64,000 bases of DNA, from assembly GCA_030323885.1 (NCBI GenBank), contig CM059194.1, positions 29,801,367-29,865,366 of the forward strand, in the 5' to 3' direction. Positions 55,790-64,000 of this stretch are shown here, piece by piece. The first letter of the stretch is position 1. Each line of letters begins with the position of its first letter. The notes beneath the pieces are model-generated. The model was not told the DNA's origin, searched no databases, and saw nothing but the letters and a program-made list of their open reading frames with translations. Both the position numbers and the translations under genes were made by a program. This stretch comes from Branchipolynoe longqiensis. Its lineage: Eukaryota; Annelida; Polychaeta; Phyllodocida; Polynoidae.

Positions 55790-56510
55790 CGGCAATAAAT
55801 TTCAGACCGATTACGCCGAAATCTATTGAATGCGATCATATTTAACAGAATTACATACTCAAATCGTGAAATTTCATTAAATTAACCCTAAATTCGAAGC
55901 TTTATTAAGGCTACCGCCGCATTGGCGGCGATATTAATAGTTATATTTTCGAATCAACGAATGTAATGTAAACAAATCGCCGCAACCGAGGCGCAAAACA
56001 CCCGAGGCCTCGCCGGCTACAAGCTCAGCTGGTGCCCGGCAGTGTTAGGGACCGATTACGCCGAAATCTATTGAATGCGATCATATTTAACAGAATTACA
56101 TACTAAAATAATGAAATTTAATTAAATTAACCTTAAATTCCAAGCGATATTAACGTAGCAGCTCGATCAGCGTCGAATCGCCGAGTGTAAACAAAACAAA
56201 TAGCAGTGATCGCCGCAACGTGCGAAAATCCGCGCATGCGCAGAAGCCACGACGGGCATTTCACGATTTGAGTATGTAATTCTGTTAAATATGGTCGCAT
56301 TTAATATATTTGAGCCTAATATATGGCTACAAACGCAGAGGGATTTCCCAAATCTATAAATAACTGAAGCGTTAGCTAACCCGCGCGCGCTTTGGAGCTC
56401 GATCAGCGTCGAATCGCCGAGTGTAAACAAAACAGTGGCTCGAGTGACCCGAGTTGAATAATCGATTACACCCCAATATACAAATCGCCTCCGCCGCCGG
56501 CGCATTAGGC
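55790..56510. repeat. two or more decayed pieces of the Harbinger-like MITE internal region
   Basis: The block ccgattacgccgaaatctat, gcgatcatatttaacagaat, ttaaattaaccctaaattcg occurs at 55805 and again at 56050, and in reverse near 56280. The same block is inside the 57296-57842 MITE. Ends are not clear. Confidence 0.6.
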
Positions 56511-56994
56511 CACCCTGTGGCACAAATCTGAACTATTCCGAGTTCGTTTGTTTTCCATGCGGCGGATAGCTGGCGACTTTAAAATAGATTTACATGTGTT
56601 CCTTCTCGTCTGTGTTCAATTATGGACATCTTAGAAATAGTGAAATAATAATAATCTTTAGATGTGTGCTCCGGTTTTGACTACTCAGCCTTTCTACAAT
56701 CCATGCCGCCTTTCTTCAATCCACACGACGTAGCGGAAGCCTTAAAATGTGGTACTTAGACCTAAATTCTCCATATTGTTCATATTTGGTGGGGGCAGGG
56801 GGGGGGGGGGGTAGATTAGTTGATTAAGCAGGGGAAATTTCAATCGTGGACAATTTGTCGTCCTCATTCCACTGCTCCTTGCCCTATCCTAATAATGCCA
56901 AGCGCCAGACTAGGAATCGATACATATACATTTTACGTCATCTTATCTATTAATTAATTTCTTTAATAGAATCCGTGTTATGTACCTGCATCGA

Positions 56995-57108
56995 CAATCA
57001 TACACACATACATACATACACAAACACATATATATACATACATACGTATATACGTACATACATACATACATACATACATACAAACATACATACATACATA
57101 CATACATG
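56995..57108. repeat. (CATA)n microsatellite
   Basis: About 110 bp of catacata with a few tatata interruptions, adjoining the SINE tail. Confidence 0.9.
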
Positions 57109-57258
57109 CTGGTTAGTTATTGGAGTTTTAATGTCCTGGCAACATCACAGGTCATATCAGGATGGGTACCGACTTGTGACAGTGCACACTCATGGCAACT
57201 TTATTGCACTGCCCCATTGGGAGACCAGGCCACCAGTACCATGAGCTGCTATCCCACT
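57109..57258 (-). repeat. SINE, tail half (split by Gypsy element)
   Basis: ctggttagttattggagttt, tgtcctggcaacatcacagg, gggtaccgacttgtgacagt, ending atcccact at the Gypsy junction. The head half resumes at 62351. Confidence 0.85.
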
Positions 57259-57956
57259 TGAAAAGATCACTGCACACATTTGTATAGCTGGGTTAAGCCG
57301 TGTTTACACGGGAGAGTTAAATCGCTTCATATAAATCGCCTTGCCTAGTTCGCCTCACATTCGCCGTGTAAACAGGACTCTGGGGCGGATTAGGGCTGAT
57401 TCGCTTCATATGATTCACTTTATGTAATCCACCTTGCCAGGTGGTTTATATGAAGCGATTCCGCTGGTTCCCGGGCGGGGATAGTGCTTGCCGGCTACAT
57501 GCGCAGCTGTAACTATTGCTGGTGCCCGGCAGTGTTAGGGACCGATTAGGCCGAAATCTATTAAATGCGATCATATCTAACCGAATTAAATCCTCAAATA
57601 ATGAAATTTAATTAAATTAACCATAAATTCCAAGCGATATTAACGTAGCAGCTACATCGGCGTCGAATCGACGAGTGTAAAGTAAACAAATAGCAGTGCT
57701 TGCCGATTACAGGCGGAACTAAGGCTGCTGGTTCCCGGCGCCGAAACACTTTCAAAATCGCTGCGTGTAAACGCGCCGCTACTTCGCTTCATATGAATCG
57801 CTTTGTCTAATTCGCTTCACAATTGCCCGTGTAAACACGGCTTTAGAGTAGTTTATTCCCAGCATGCACCATCCAAGATGGCATGCCTTAGTACATACAC
57901 AAACCGTCAGGTGGCAGCACCACCAGTGGATACCCACACCTAGTAGTATCGACACA
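57259..57956 (-). repeat. Gypsy 3' LTR, interrupted by a MITE
   Basis: TGAAAAGATCACTGCAC to GTATCGACACA on the plus strand, 148 bp once the 547-bp MITE and its 3-bp duplication are removed (698 - 550 = 148). Confidence 0.95.
57296..57842 (+). mobile_element. Harbinger-like MITE (family H), copy 4, inside the LTR
   Basis: 547 bp from AGCCGTGTTTACACGGG to CCCGTGTAAACACGGCT. Comparison with the intact LTR shows the target was ggTTAgag, and TTA is now on both sides (57293-57295, 57843-57845). This proves the ends and the 3-bp duplication of the family, the signature of PIF/Harbinger transposition. Confidence 0.95.
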
Positions 57957-57970
57957 TCTCCCTCCCTCTA
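57957..57970 (-). other. Gypsy polypurine tract
   Basis: On the coding strand AGAGGGAGGGAGA ends exactly at the TG of the 3' LTR. It primes plus-strand DNA synthesis. Confidence 0.85.
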
Positions 57971-58097
57971 TAAACATTGCAGACAGGGTTGGTAGATATA
58001 CAGTGACAAGTATGAGATACGAAATACACATGAATAACACCCAACACATTACAGGCATTCATAGAGTAGAATCATACATGACAAGTATAGTGTTTGG

Positions 58098-58705
58098 TTA
58101 GATATCTAATTTGACAACGGGTCGTCTTATCCTGCCTGATCGCCTAACCTCGGTGGGGTTTTCCCCTACAGGTTTCCGGGTTACGACACTGCGAGGAGTG
58201 GGCGGGGCATTGTTTACCTTTTGAGGGGTCCTGTTTACTTCTCGAGAACCCTCGTCTGAACCACCCATGTTCTCCCCTACCTCATTTTCTGGATATTCAT
58301 AGTCTACACTTTCTCCCTCTGCTGGTCTGACTACATGGCCCTCATTCACCTTTAGGAGATGGCGCCTGTTGCGCCGGATATAGTTTCCCCCCTGGGTTTG
58401 GACTACGTATGATCTGGGGCCCACCTGCTCGCTTACTCTGGCTGTGGTGTCCCATTTCTCCTTCCTCACCCGGACTACATCATTGTTGTTTAGGACAGGT
58501 AGGTCCTTAGCTGTGGCATTGTAATTTTCAATTTGTCGATTTCTCTGGGCCTCACCCCTGACGTCACTGAGCGTCATCTTGCTTCTACCCTGTAGTTTCG
58601 GGAGTCTAGTACTCAGTTTCCTGCCCATTAACATCTCGCCCGGGGACATCCCCGTTTCCCTTGGAGCCGCTCTGTAGGCGAGTAGTGCTAAATATAGGTC
58701 CCCCC
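58098..58705 (-). pseudogene. Gypsy integrase C-terminal part, out of frame
   Basis: After a run of six C at 58700-58705 the integrase continues in another frame: DLYLALLAYRAAPRETG, MSPGEMLMGRKLSTRLP, then a C-terminal chromatin/DNA-binding-like segment (VLNNNDVVRVRKEKWD, YVVQTQGGNYIRRNRRHL, RSGRIRRPVVKLD). It ends at 58098. A single base in the homopolymer would restore contiguity with the upstream part. Confidence 0.85.
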
Positions 58706-59350
58706 GCCTTCTTTGGCTTTGTTGAGAACTGACTTAACTATTCCCACTCCTCTCTCTGCATGCCCATTAGACTGGGGATACCTCGGACTGGAGGTTCTGT
58801 GTTCAAACTGATAGTCCCTAGCGAACTGTTTGAACCTCTCCGAGCTGAACTGGGGCCCATTGTCCGTCACCAGTCTTCGGGGAATCCCATGTCTGGAAAA
58901 CATACTTTTTAGGTGGGTTACTACTGTCTCTGACGATGTGCTCACCAGCATTGTAATTTTGGGGTAGTTGGAATAGTAATCTATGCATATTAGATACTCG
59001 TTCCCCTCCCAGTGAAATAAATCTGCTCCGACTTTCTCCCAGGGTCCCCACTTTATTTTCTCTTCCTCCGTGGAAAATGATTCTTTGCCCTGAGCTGGCC
59101 TATACTTTTGACACACTGAGCACCCCTGGACACTCTCCTCTATGTCCCTGTTCATGTTGGGCCAATATATTGCATCTCTCGCCACACGTTTCTGTTTCTC
59201 AATGCCCAAATGACCCTCATGCACCCTTTTCAGCATCTCCTTTCGCATGCTGACTGGAATGATTATGCGGTCCCCCTTAAGAATTAGGCCATTTACTATA
59301 CAGAGATCTTCCTGAATGGGGCATATGCGGGGCACTCCCCATTTTCCCAT
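58688..59350 (-). pseudogene. Gypsy integrase N-terminal and catalytic part
   Basis: HHCC zinc-binding start (HEGHLG, then CSVCQKYRP) and DDE core: GADLFHWEGNEYLICIDYYS, RLVTDNGPQFSSERF, QSNGHAERGVGIVKSVLNK. It is one frame away from the upstream gag-pol ORF, whose end overlaps it near 59296-59350, and it breaks at the C homopolymer near 58700. Confidence 0.88.
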
Positions 59351-62169
59351 CCGTTTAGTATGTTGTTCTTTACTGCTGAGAGTACCTCATCCTTACACGT
59401 CTCTGTGGCTATCTTGTCTAGCTGTGCTTGTGTCGCTGACACTGCCTGGTATACCATGTTTACCTGAGCCTCGACCTCTACCTCTGTACTGGATCGTTTA
59501 CCCTGTGACCTGTTAGCCCTAGACAACGTATCGGCTATATAGAGATGCTTCCCCGGGGTCCACACTAGCTCATGCCTGTACCTTTGCAGTTTTAACATTA
59601 ACCTTTGTATGCGGGGTGTCATGTCATTTAATGGTTTTTTGGAAAGTGGGATTAGTGGTTTGTGATCTGTTTCTAACGTTACTTTTTCTAACCCGTATAT
59701 GTACCCGTGAAATTTCTCGCACCCGTAGACTAGTCCCAAGCATTCCTTCTCGATTTGTGCATAGCGCTGCTCGCATTCTGTCAGACCCCGTGCCCCATAT
59801 GCTACTGGCTTCCAGTCTGGGTTGTGCCACTGTAAGAGGACTGCACCCAGGCCGTCTTTAGACGAATCTGTGGAAACCTTGGTTGGTAACTTTGGGTCAT
59901 AGTAGGCCATCACCGGCATTGACGCTAATATGCTTTTGATGTCAGCCCATTCGGACTCATGTTCTGGCCCCCAGTTCCACATGACCTTTTTACATAGAAG
60001 AGACCTTAGATTCACACATTTATTTGCAAGGTTTGGGATGAACTTCCCCACATAATTTATCGAGCCGAGTGCTCTCTGGACATCCTCTTTGCTCGTCGGC
60101 TTCTTCATGTTCATAATGGCAGAGATGATCTCTGGTGACGGGCTAATCCCCTTATTCGATAATGTCTCACCTATGAATGTTATCTCTGACTTGTTTAACC
60201 GACACTTCTCCCAGTTCATCAACAGTCTGTATTTGTTAATCCTCTGCTTCACACTGTCCAGCCTCGCTTGGTGTACTGTCTCATCTGGCCCCCACACTAG
60301 AATGTCATCCATAAACACACGGACCCCCTCTAGATCCCCGAACATTTGCTCCATCGTCCGGTGGAACACTTCGGGCGCCGAGCACAGTCCGTAAGCAAGT
60401 CTGTCGTATGCGTACCTGCCAAACGGGGTGTTGAATGCTGTTAGGGCCTTCGAATCCTCTGACAGTTTCACCTGCCAGAAGGCCTGCGAGGCGTCAAGCT
60501 TGCTGAAGTGTGTTGCTCCGCTTATCTCCGCGAAGATCTCATCCCTCGTGGGAAGCTGGTAGTGTTCCCTGCTGATTGCTGTATTGAGATCCTTAGGATC
60601 CAGGCATACCCTGAGCGCTCCGTTGCTCTTTTTAACCACCACCATGTCACTCACCCAGTCCGTGGGTTCCTCCTGGCGGTGTATCACTCCTAGCTTCTCC
60701 ATTCGGTCCAGCTCCTCTCTCAGGGACTCCCTCAGTGATATTGGCACTCTTCTGGCTGGCCTGATGACAGGGCGGGCTCCTTCTTTGATGACTATCTTGT
60801 GGACAAATGGTAGAGCCGAGAGCTGGCCCTTCACTTCCGGTATGGTGTACTGTTTTGTGTCTGCCACGAAGTCTTCCATACTGCGTCTGCATTGCTGTAC
60901 GCTGTCCACCCGTTTGACTAGGCCCAACCTCTCACAGGCTGCTGATCCCAGCAGGCTTGGCCCGTTATCCACAACGACAAATCTCACCGGATACTCTTTG
61001 CCCTTCACACTGACCCTTAGCACACAGGACCCAATGTCATTTATACTTGCCCCGTTGTAATCCGACAGGCGCACATTAGCCGGTCGCAGGGTCGGCCTCT
61101 CTGGCAACCCTCTGTACTCCTGTACGTTTAGAAGGTTTGCCTCCGCCCCCGTGTCCAACTTCACTGTGATCAGTGACCGTCCAACCTGGAGGGTGTGTAA
61201 CCATCGACACTGTTTGTTTATCACGACCTCGTTGATGCTGGCTGTGACTGTGCCGATCCACATTCCTTCCCCCAAGTCCAACGCGCCCTCACTGCTGTTT
61301 ACTTCTTCACTTTGGACCATATTCACCTTAGTGTGACACAACCGGGTGTAGTGGCCTCTGAACCCACACTTAATGCATCTAGTTCCGTAGGCCGGACACT
61401 GGCGCCTCTTGTGACGTGTAGCACAGCGTTTGCAATCGTATTCCTCGCCTGGGTCGCTCCCCTGTGGGGACGCTGCTGTGGCTTCCCATCCCCGGGATGG
61501 TGCTCCGCCGCCGCGTGGTCTACTGTCACCACGCTGCCGAGTGTCACTACCGCGCCGTTGACTGTCATGGCGGGCCTTCACCACACTGACCGCCTCTGTC
61601 TCTAGCGGGTTCATTACCTTCATGCGGCTGTCAATGACCTCGGACGACTTGCATATCTCCACGGCCTTCTCTAGAGTCAACTTGCGGTCCCTGAACATTT
61701 TGGCTGTCAACTTACTGTCTCTAATGCCCACTACGAGTCTGTCTCGCACAAACTCATCCTCCGTATCGTAGTCGCACATGGCCACCTGCGTTCGCAGGTC
61801 CGTAATGAAGGCTTCCACTGCCTGGCCCTCCTTCTGCACCATGGTGTTGAACAACCAACGCTCGTAGATGGGGTTCTTCTTCGGCAGACAAATTTCGTCG
61901 AACTTTTTGACCACACAGTTAAAGTCTAGTTTGTCCTCTGCCGGTATATCCACGTCACCTACTTTGTGGGCCGCCTCAAATTTGAACGTCTTGTAGGTCA
62001 CTATGGCTTCCCTGCCAGCTGTTGTCAGCAGTAGGGCTGTTTTCCTTGCCCCATCTGTGACTCCTATGGCCATGGCGTACCACTCAAAAGCGTCCTTAAA
62101 TGTCTCCCATCTCTCCGCCACATTCCCTTCATTTAATCTGAGGGCTTCTGGTGGCTTAACTGACTCCAT
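59296..62169 (-). CDS. Gypsy gag-protease-RT-RNase H polyprotein
   Basis: 957-codon frame starting MESVKPPEALRL. Gag fills residues 1-230. Two zinc knuckles are near 245-280 (CKRCATRHKRRQC and CIKCGFRGHYTRLC). Aspartic protease DTGA is near 338. RT: LDPKDLNTAI, KLDASQAFWQVKL, YDRLAYGLCSAPEVF and VFMDDILVWG (FMDD near 618). RNase H: VSTDSSKDGLGAVLLQ, ECLGLVYGCEKFH, ETDHKPLIPL and HLYIADTLSRA. Gag and pol are fused in one frame. The frame ends shortly after RNase H at a shift into the integrase frame. Confidence 0.94.
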   Translation of the reverse strand: MESVKPPEALRLNEGNVAERWETFKDAFEWYAMAIGVTDGARKTALLLTTAGREAIVTYKTFKFEAAHKVGDVDIPAEDKLDFNCVVKKFDEICLPKKNPIYERWLFNTMVQKEGQAVEAFITDLRTQVAMCDYDTEDEFVRDRLVVGIRDSKLTAKMFRDRKLTLEKAVEICKSSEVIDSRMKVMNPLETEAVSVVKARHDSQRRGSDTRQRGDSRPRGGGAPSRGWEATAASPQGSDPGEEYDCKRCATRHKRRQCPAYGTRCIKCGFRGHYTRLCHTKVNMVQSEEVNSSEGALDLGEGMWIGTVTASINEVVINKQCRWLHTLQVGRSLITVKLDTGAEANLLNVQEYRGLPERPTLRPANVRLSDYNGASINDIGSCVLRVSVKGKEYPVRFVVVDNGPSLLGSAACERLGLVKRVDSVQQCRRSMEDFVADTKQYTIPEVKGQLSALPFVHKIVIKEGARPVIRPARRVPISLRESLREELDRMEKLGVIHRQEEPTDWVSDMVVVKKSNGALRVCLDPKDLNTAISREHYQLPTRDEIFAEISGATHFSKLDASQAFWQVKLSEDSKALTAFNTPFGRYAYDRLAYGLCSAPEVFHRTMEQMFGDLEGVRVFMDDILVWGPDETVHQARLDSVKQRINKYRLLMNWEKCRLNKSEITFIGETLSNKGISPSPEIISAIMNMKKPTSKEDVQRALGSINYVGKFIPNLANKCVNLRSLLCKKVMWNWGPEHESEWADIKSILASMPVMAYYDPKLPTKVSTDSSKDGLGAVLLQWHNPDWKPVAYGARGLTECEQRYAQIEKECLGLVYGCEKFHGYIYGLEKVTLETDHKPLIPLSKKPLNDMTPRIQRLMLKLQRYRHELVWTPGKHLYIADTLSRANRSQGKRSSTEVEVEAQVNMVYQAVSATQAQLDKIATETCKDEVLSAVKNNILNGWENGECPAYAPFRKISV

Positions 62170-62188
62170 ATTCCTTACCTTTGCTTTT

Positions 62189-62202
62189 TACTCCTGGCAC
62201 CA
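62189..62202 (-). other. Gypsy primer binding site
   Basis: TGGTGCCAGGAGT on the coding strand, immediately inside the 5' LTR with no gap. The TGG start matches the CCA end of a tRNA; the tRNA species is not determined. Confidence 0.75.
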
Positions 62203-62350
62203 TGAAAAGATCACTGCACACATTTGTATAGCTGGGTTAGAGTAGTTTATTCCCAGCATGCACCATCCAAGATGGCATGCCTTAGTACATACACAAACCG
62301 TCAGGTGGCAGCACCACCAGTGGATACCCACACCTAGTAGTATCGACACA
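62203..62350 (-). repeat. Gypsy 5' LTR (intact, 148 bp)
   Basis: No difference seen from the 3' LTR. On the coding strand it begins TGTGTCGATACTAC and ends GATCTTTTCA. Confidence 0.95.
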
Positions 62351-62565
62351 CCACTCAGTCACATATTATCCTGACACTGAGCCAACCAATCCTTGCAATA
62401 TCCTAATAATGTCGAGCGACACGTATCAATGTAGGAAGCGGCACGCATACATTTTTAACTCATTGGTTTGACTCGACCAGCGTTCGAACCTGTGTGTTCA
62501 AATCCCATGGTTTACCAAAACGGGAGACGGACGCTCAACTCATTGAGCCATCCCATCTGGTCTGC
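62351..62565 (-). repeat. SINE, head half (split by Gypsy element)
   Basis: ccactcagtcacatattatcc, ccaaccaatccttgcaatat, gactcgaccagcgttcgaac, and a head ending aactcattgagccatcccat: the continuation of the SINE begun at 57109. Confidence 0.85.
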
Positions 62566-63068
62566 ATACATACATTCATGCCTGCATGGATACCGACATC
62601 CACATATGCACACATGTATACATGCATCATTCATGCATATGGGTCACTCTCCTGAAAACCGGTCAGCATGAGATGGGATTTTAAAACATCAATAAAAACC
62701 TTCCTACTTATTTTTTTCCTTATACTTTTAATATTCATGTTCAGATTTGATGAAAGAAATAAGGGAAATAAAATAAAACTGTGTGCAACTTTGGTATTTT
62801 TAGTTATGAACTGTTTTTGTACCAAAAACCCCCATTTTACAGTAGGCCATTTGTAACATGACATATGGGACTTTTTTGAATCCTTATTAACATCTTGTAT
62901 TGCATTGATATATCAAACAAAACAGTTCCCAAATCAAAGAGGAAGTATTTATTAACATGAATGCATGCTTAAATTTTAAAAAAAGAAATTTAATGTCTTC
63001 AGAAATATCATTACAAATTTCCGTCACACGTGTAACCGTGGTGTCTGGATGCCACACAAATATTGTAC
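62566..63068. other. no gene seen
   Basis: Loose catgca/catata words at 62570-62650, then AT-rich unassigned sequence. Confidence 0.4.
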
Positions 63069-63925
63069 TGTTGTGACTCACCTGTAGTCCTGGTGTAGTT
63101 CGCTCCAGGGCTGGGAAGGATGAGTCTAATTCCTAGTTATAGGTTGTGTGGACATGTTGTCCATTCTCCAGAAGTCTAGCTACCTACCCTGGTGGTCTAC
63201 ACAGGGGTCTGGTGAACTGCTCTTTATCACACGGGGCACTCATTGCACCTAAGAGTCTTGTAGGCACGGCAGGCTCGTGCCTATAAGAGTACCTGGGGGA
63301 ACCCCTGCCTCAGCCTGATTCAATACTAGGCCATACCTAGGCCGCCACAATACCCCCCCCCCCCCCCCCCCCCCCCCCAGAAACAGGCTGAGTGGGACCT
63401 ACCGGAAACGGGCAGGCCGCCGTGTGGTCCGGCCTGTGCGCGTTACCGTAGGAGGGTCAACCAGTGGCATCGCCTGCGGAGGTTGCTGTGATTCTAGCTG
63501 GGGCGTCTCTAGGGCCCACCTGGACTCACCTGTGTTGTGACTCACCTGTAGTCCTGGTGTAGTTCGCTCCAGGGCTGGGAAGGATGAGTCTAATTCCTAG
63601 TTATAGGTTGTGTGGACATGTTGTCCATTCTCCAGAAGTCTAGCTACCTACCCCTGGTGGTCTACACAGGGGTCTGGTGAACTGCTCTTTATCACACGGG
63701 GCACTCATGCACCTAAGAGTCTTGTAGGCACGGCAGGCTCGTGCCTATAAGAGTACCTGGGGGAACCCCTGCCTCAGCCTGATTCAATACTAGGCCATAC
63801 CTAGGCCGCCACAATACCCCCCCCCCCCCCCCCCCCCAGAAACAGGCTGAGTGGGACCTACCGGAAACGGGCAGGCCGCCGTGTGGTCCGGCCTGTGCGC
63901 GTTACCGTAGGAGGGTCAACCTCCT
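63069..63925. repeat. 464-bp tandem duplication with poly-C tracts
   Basis: tgttgtgactcacctgtagt at 63069 recurs at 63533. Copy 2 follows copy 1 almost base for base (aaggatgagtctaattccta, cagaagtctagctacctacc, gtaggcacggcaggctcgtg) until about 63921, where it departs. The internal C-run is about 28 bases in copy 1 and 21 in copy 2. Copy 2 ends with the hairpin CCGTAGGAGGGTCAACCTCC followed by tacgg. No coding content. Confidence 0.88.
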
Positions 63926-64000
63926 ACGGTCACTAATTATTCAGTGAATAAAGCATGGCTGGGAATTACTTTTTTTTATCAATATAAGCACTAGATATTT

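Larger units (their letters stand above)
57259..62350 (-). mobile_element. Ty3/Gypsy LTR retrotransposon, near-complete
   Basis: Minus-strand element with 148-bp LTRs at 62203-62350 (5') and 57259-57956 (3', interrupted by a MITE). The LTRs show no difference over 148 bp. They start TG and end CA, and the CCACT 5-bp duplication (57254-57258, 62351-62355) flanks the element. The PBS TGGTGCCAGGAGT follows the 5' LTR directly (62202 downward) and the PPT AGAGGGAGGGAGA precedes the 3' LTR. One gag-pol frame is followed by two frameshifts. Without the MITE it is about 4.54 kb. Two zinc knuckles with the first spaced CX2CX3HX4C suggest a Mag-like lineage (inference). Confidence 0.95.

Noticed and set aside
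63352..63380. Long poly-C tract as a functional element
   Set aside because: Many similar G/C runs of 10-28 bases occur in unrelated contexts, and the two copies here differ in length. Instability or length miscalling is more likely.

Overview
The window is eukaryotic, intron-bearing and dominated by transposable elements. It most likely comes from a marine invertebrate, probably a mollusc. The best sequence hint is the repeat at about 55030-55310, whose 3' end resembles a SINE I associate with gastropod and bivalve genomes. Host exons are few and far apart, the background is AT-rich, and Ngaro-type, Gypsy-type, LINE, SINE and many TIR elements fill the rest. The phylum call is inference.

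Two host genes can be supported. (1) On the minus strand, three exons (21273-21359, 16303-16493, 8805-9215) join in phase into the first 229 residues of a MYLIP/IDOL-like E3 ubiquitin ligase: FERM F1, F2 and the start of F3. The rest of F3 and the RING finger are not visible and probably lie beyond the left edge. A CACGTG E-box, a perfect TGACGTCA and a CCAAT box sit about 170-200 bp upstream of the start codon. (2) On the plus strand, four phase-0 exons (44998-45150, 49466-49612, 51612-51707, 52906-53088) encode a complete 192-residue neuronal calcium sensor/recoverin-family EF-hand protein with an N-myristoylation-type start.

Layout: 1-8.8 kb, intergenic or intronic SINEs, MITEs and a 26-bp minisatellite; 8.8-21.4 kb, the MYLIP-like gene with a partly deleted Ngaro-type element in intron 2; 22-26 kb, SINEs and MITEs; 25.9-32.6 kb, a nest in which an old TIR element carries a MITE inside one TIR and a full three-ORF Ngaro-type element inside its body; 32.8-36 kb, MITEs and SINEs; 35.8-39.5 kb, a LINE with an intact 1043-codon ORF; 40-45 kb, SINE and MITE insertions plus two unrecognised open stretches; 45-53 kb, the calcium-sensor gene with repeat-filled introns; 54-57 kb, TIR elements and the mollusc-type SINE; 57.3-62.35 kb, a Gypsy/Ty3 element with identical 148-bp LTRs inserted in a SINE, with a 547-bp MITE later inserted in one LTR; 63-63.9 kb, a 464-bp tandem duplication.

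I see no single new gene system. The most informative structures are the two tyrosine-recombinase retroelements with split direct repeats, the nested insertions whose order can be read, a perfect 51-bp inverted repeat just upstream of a host splice acceptor, and a retroelement edge 29 bp from another acceptor. All reading was by eye, with no database or folding computation.
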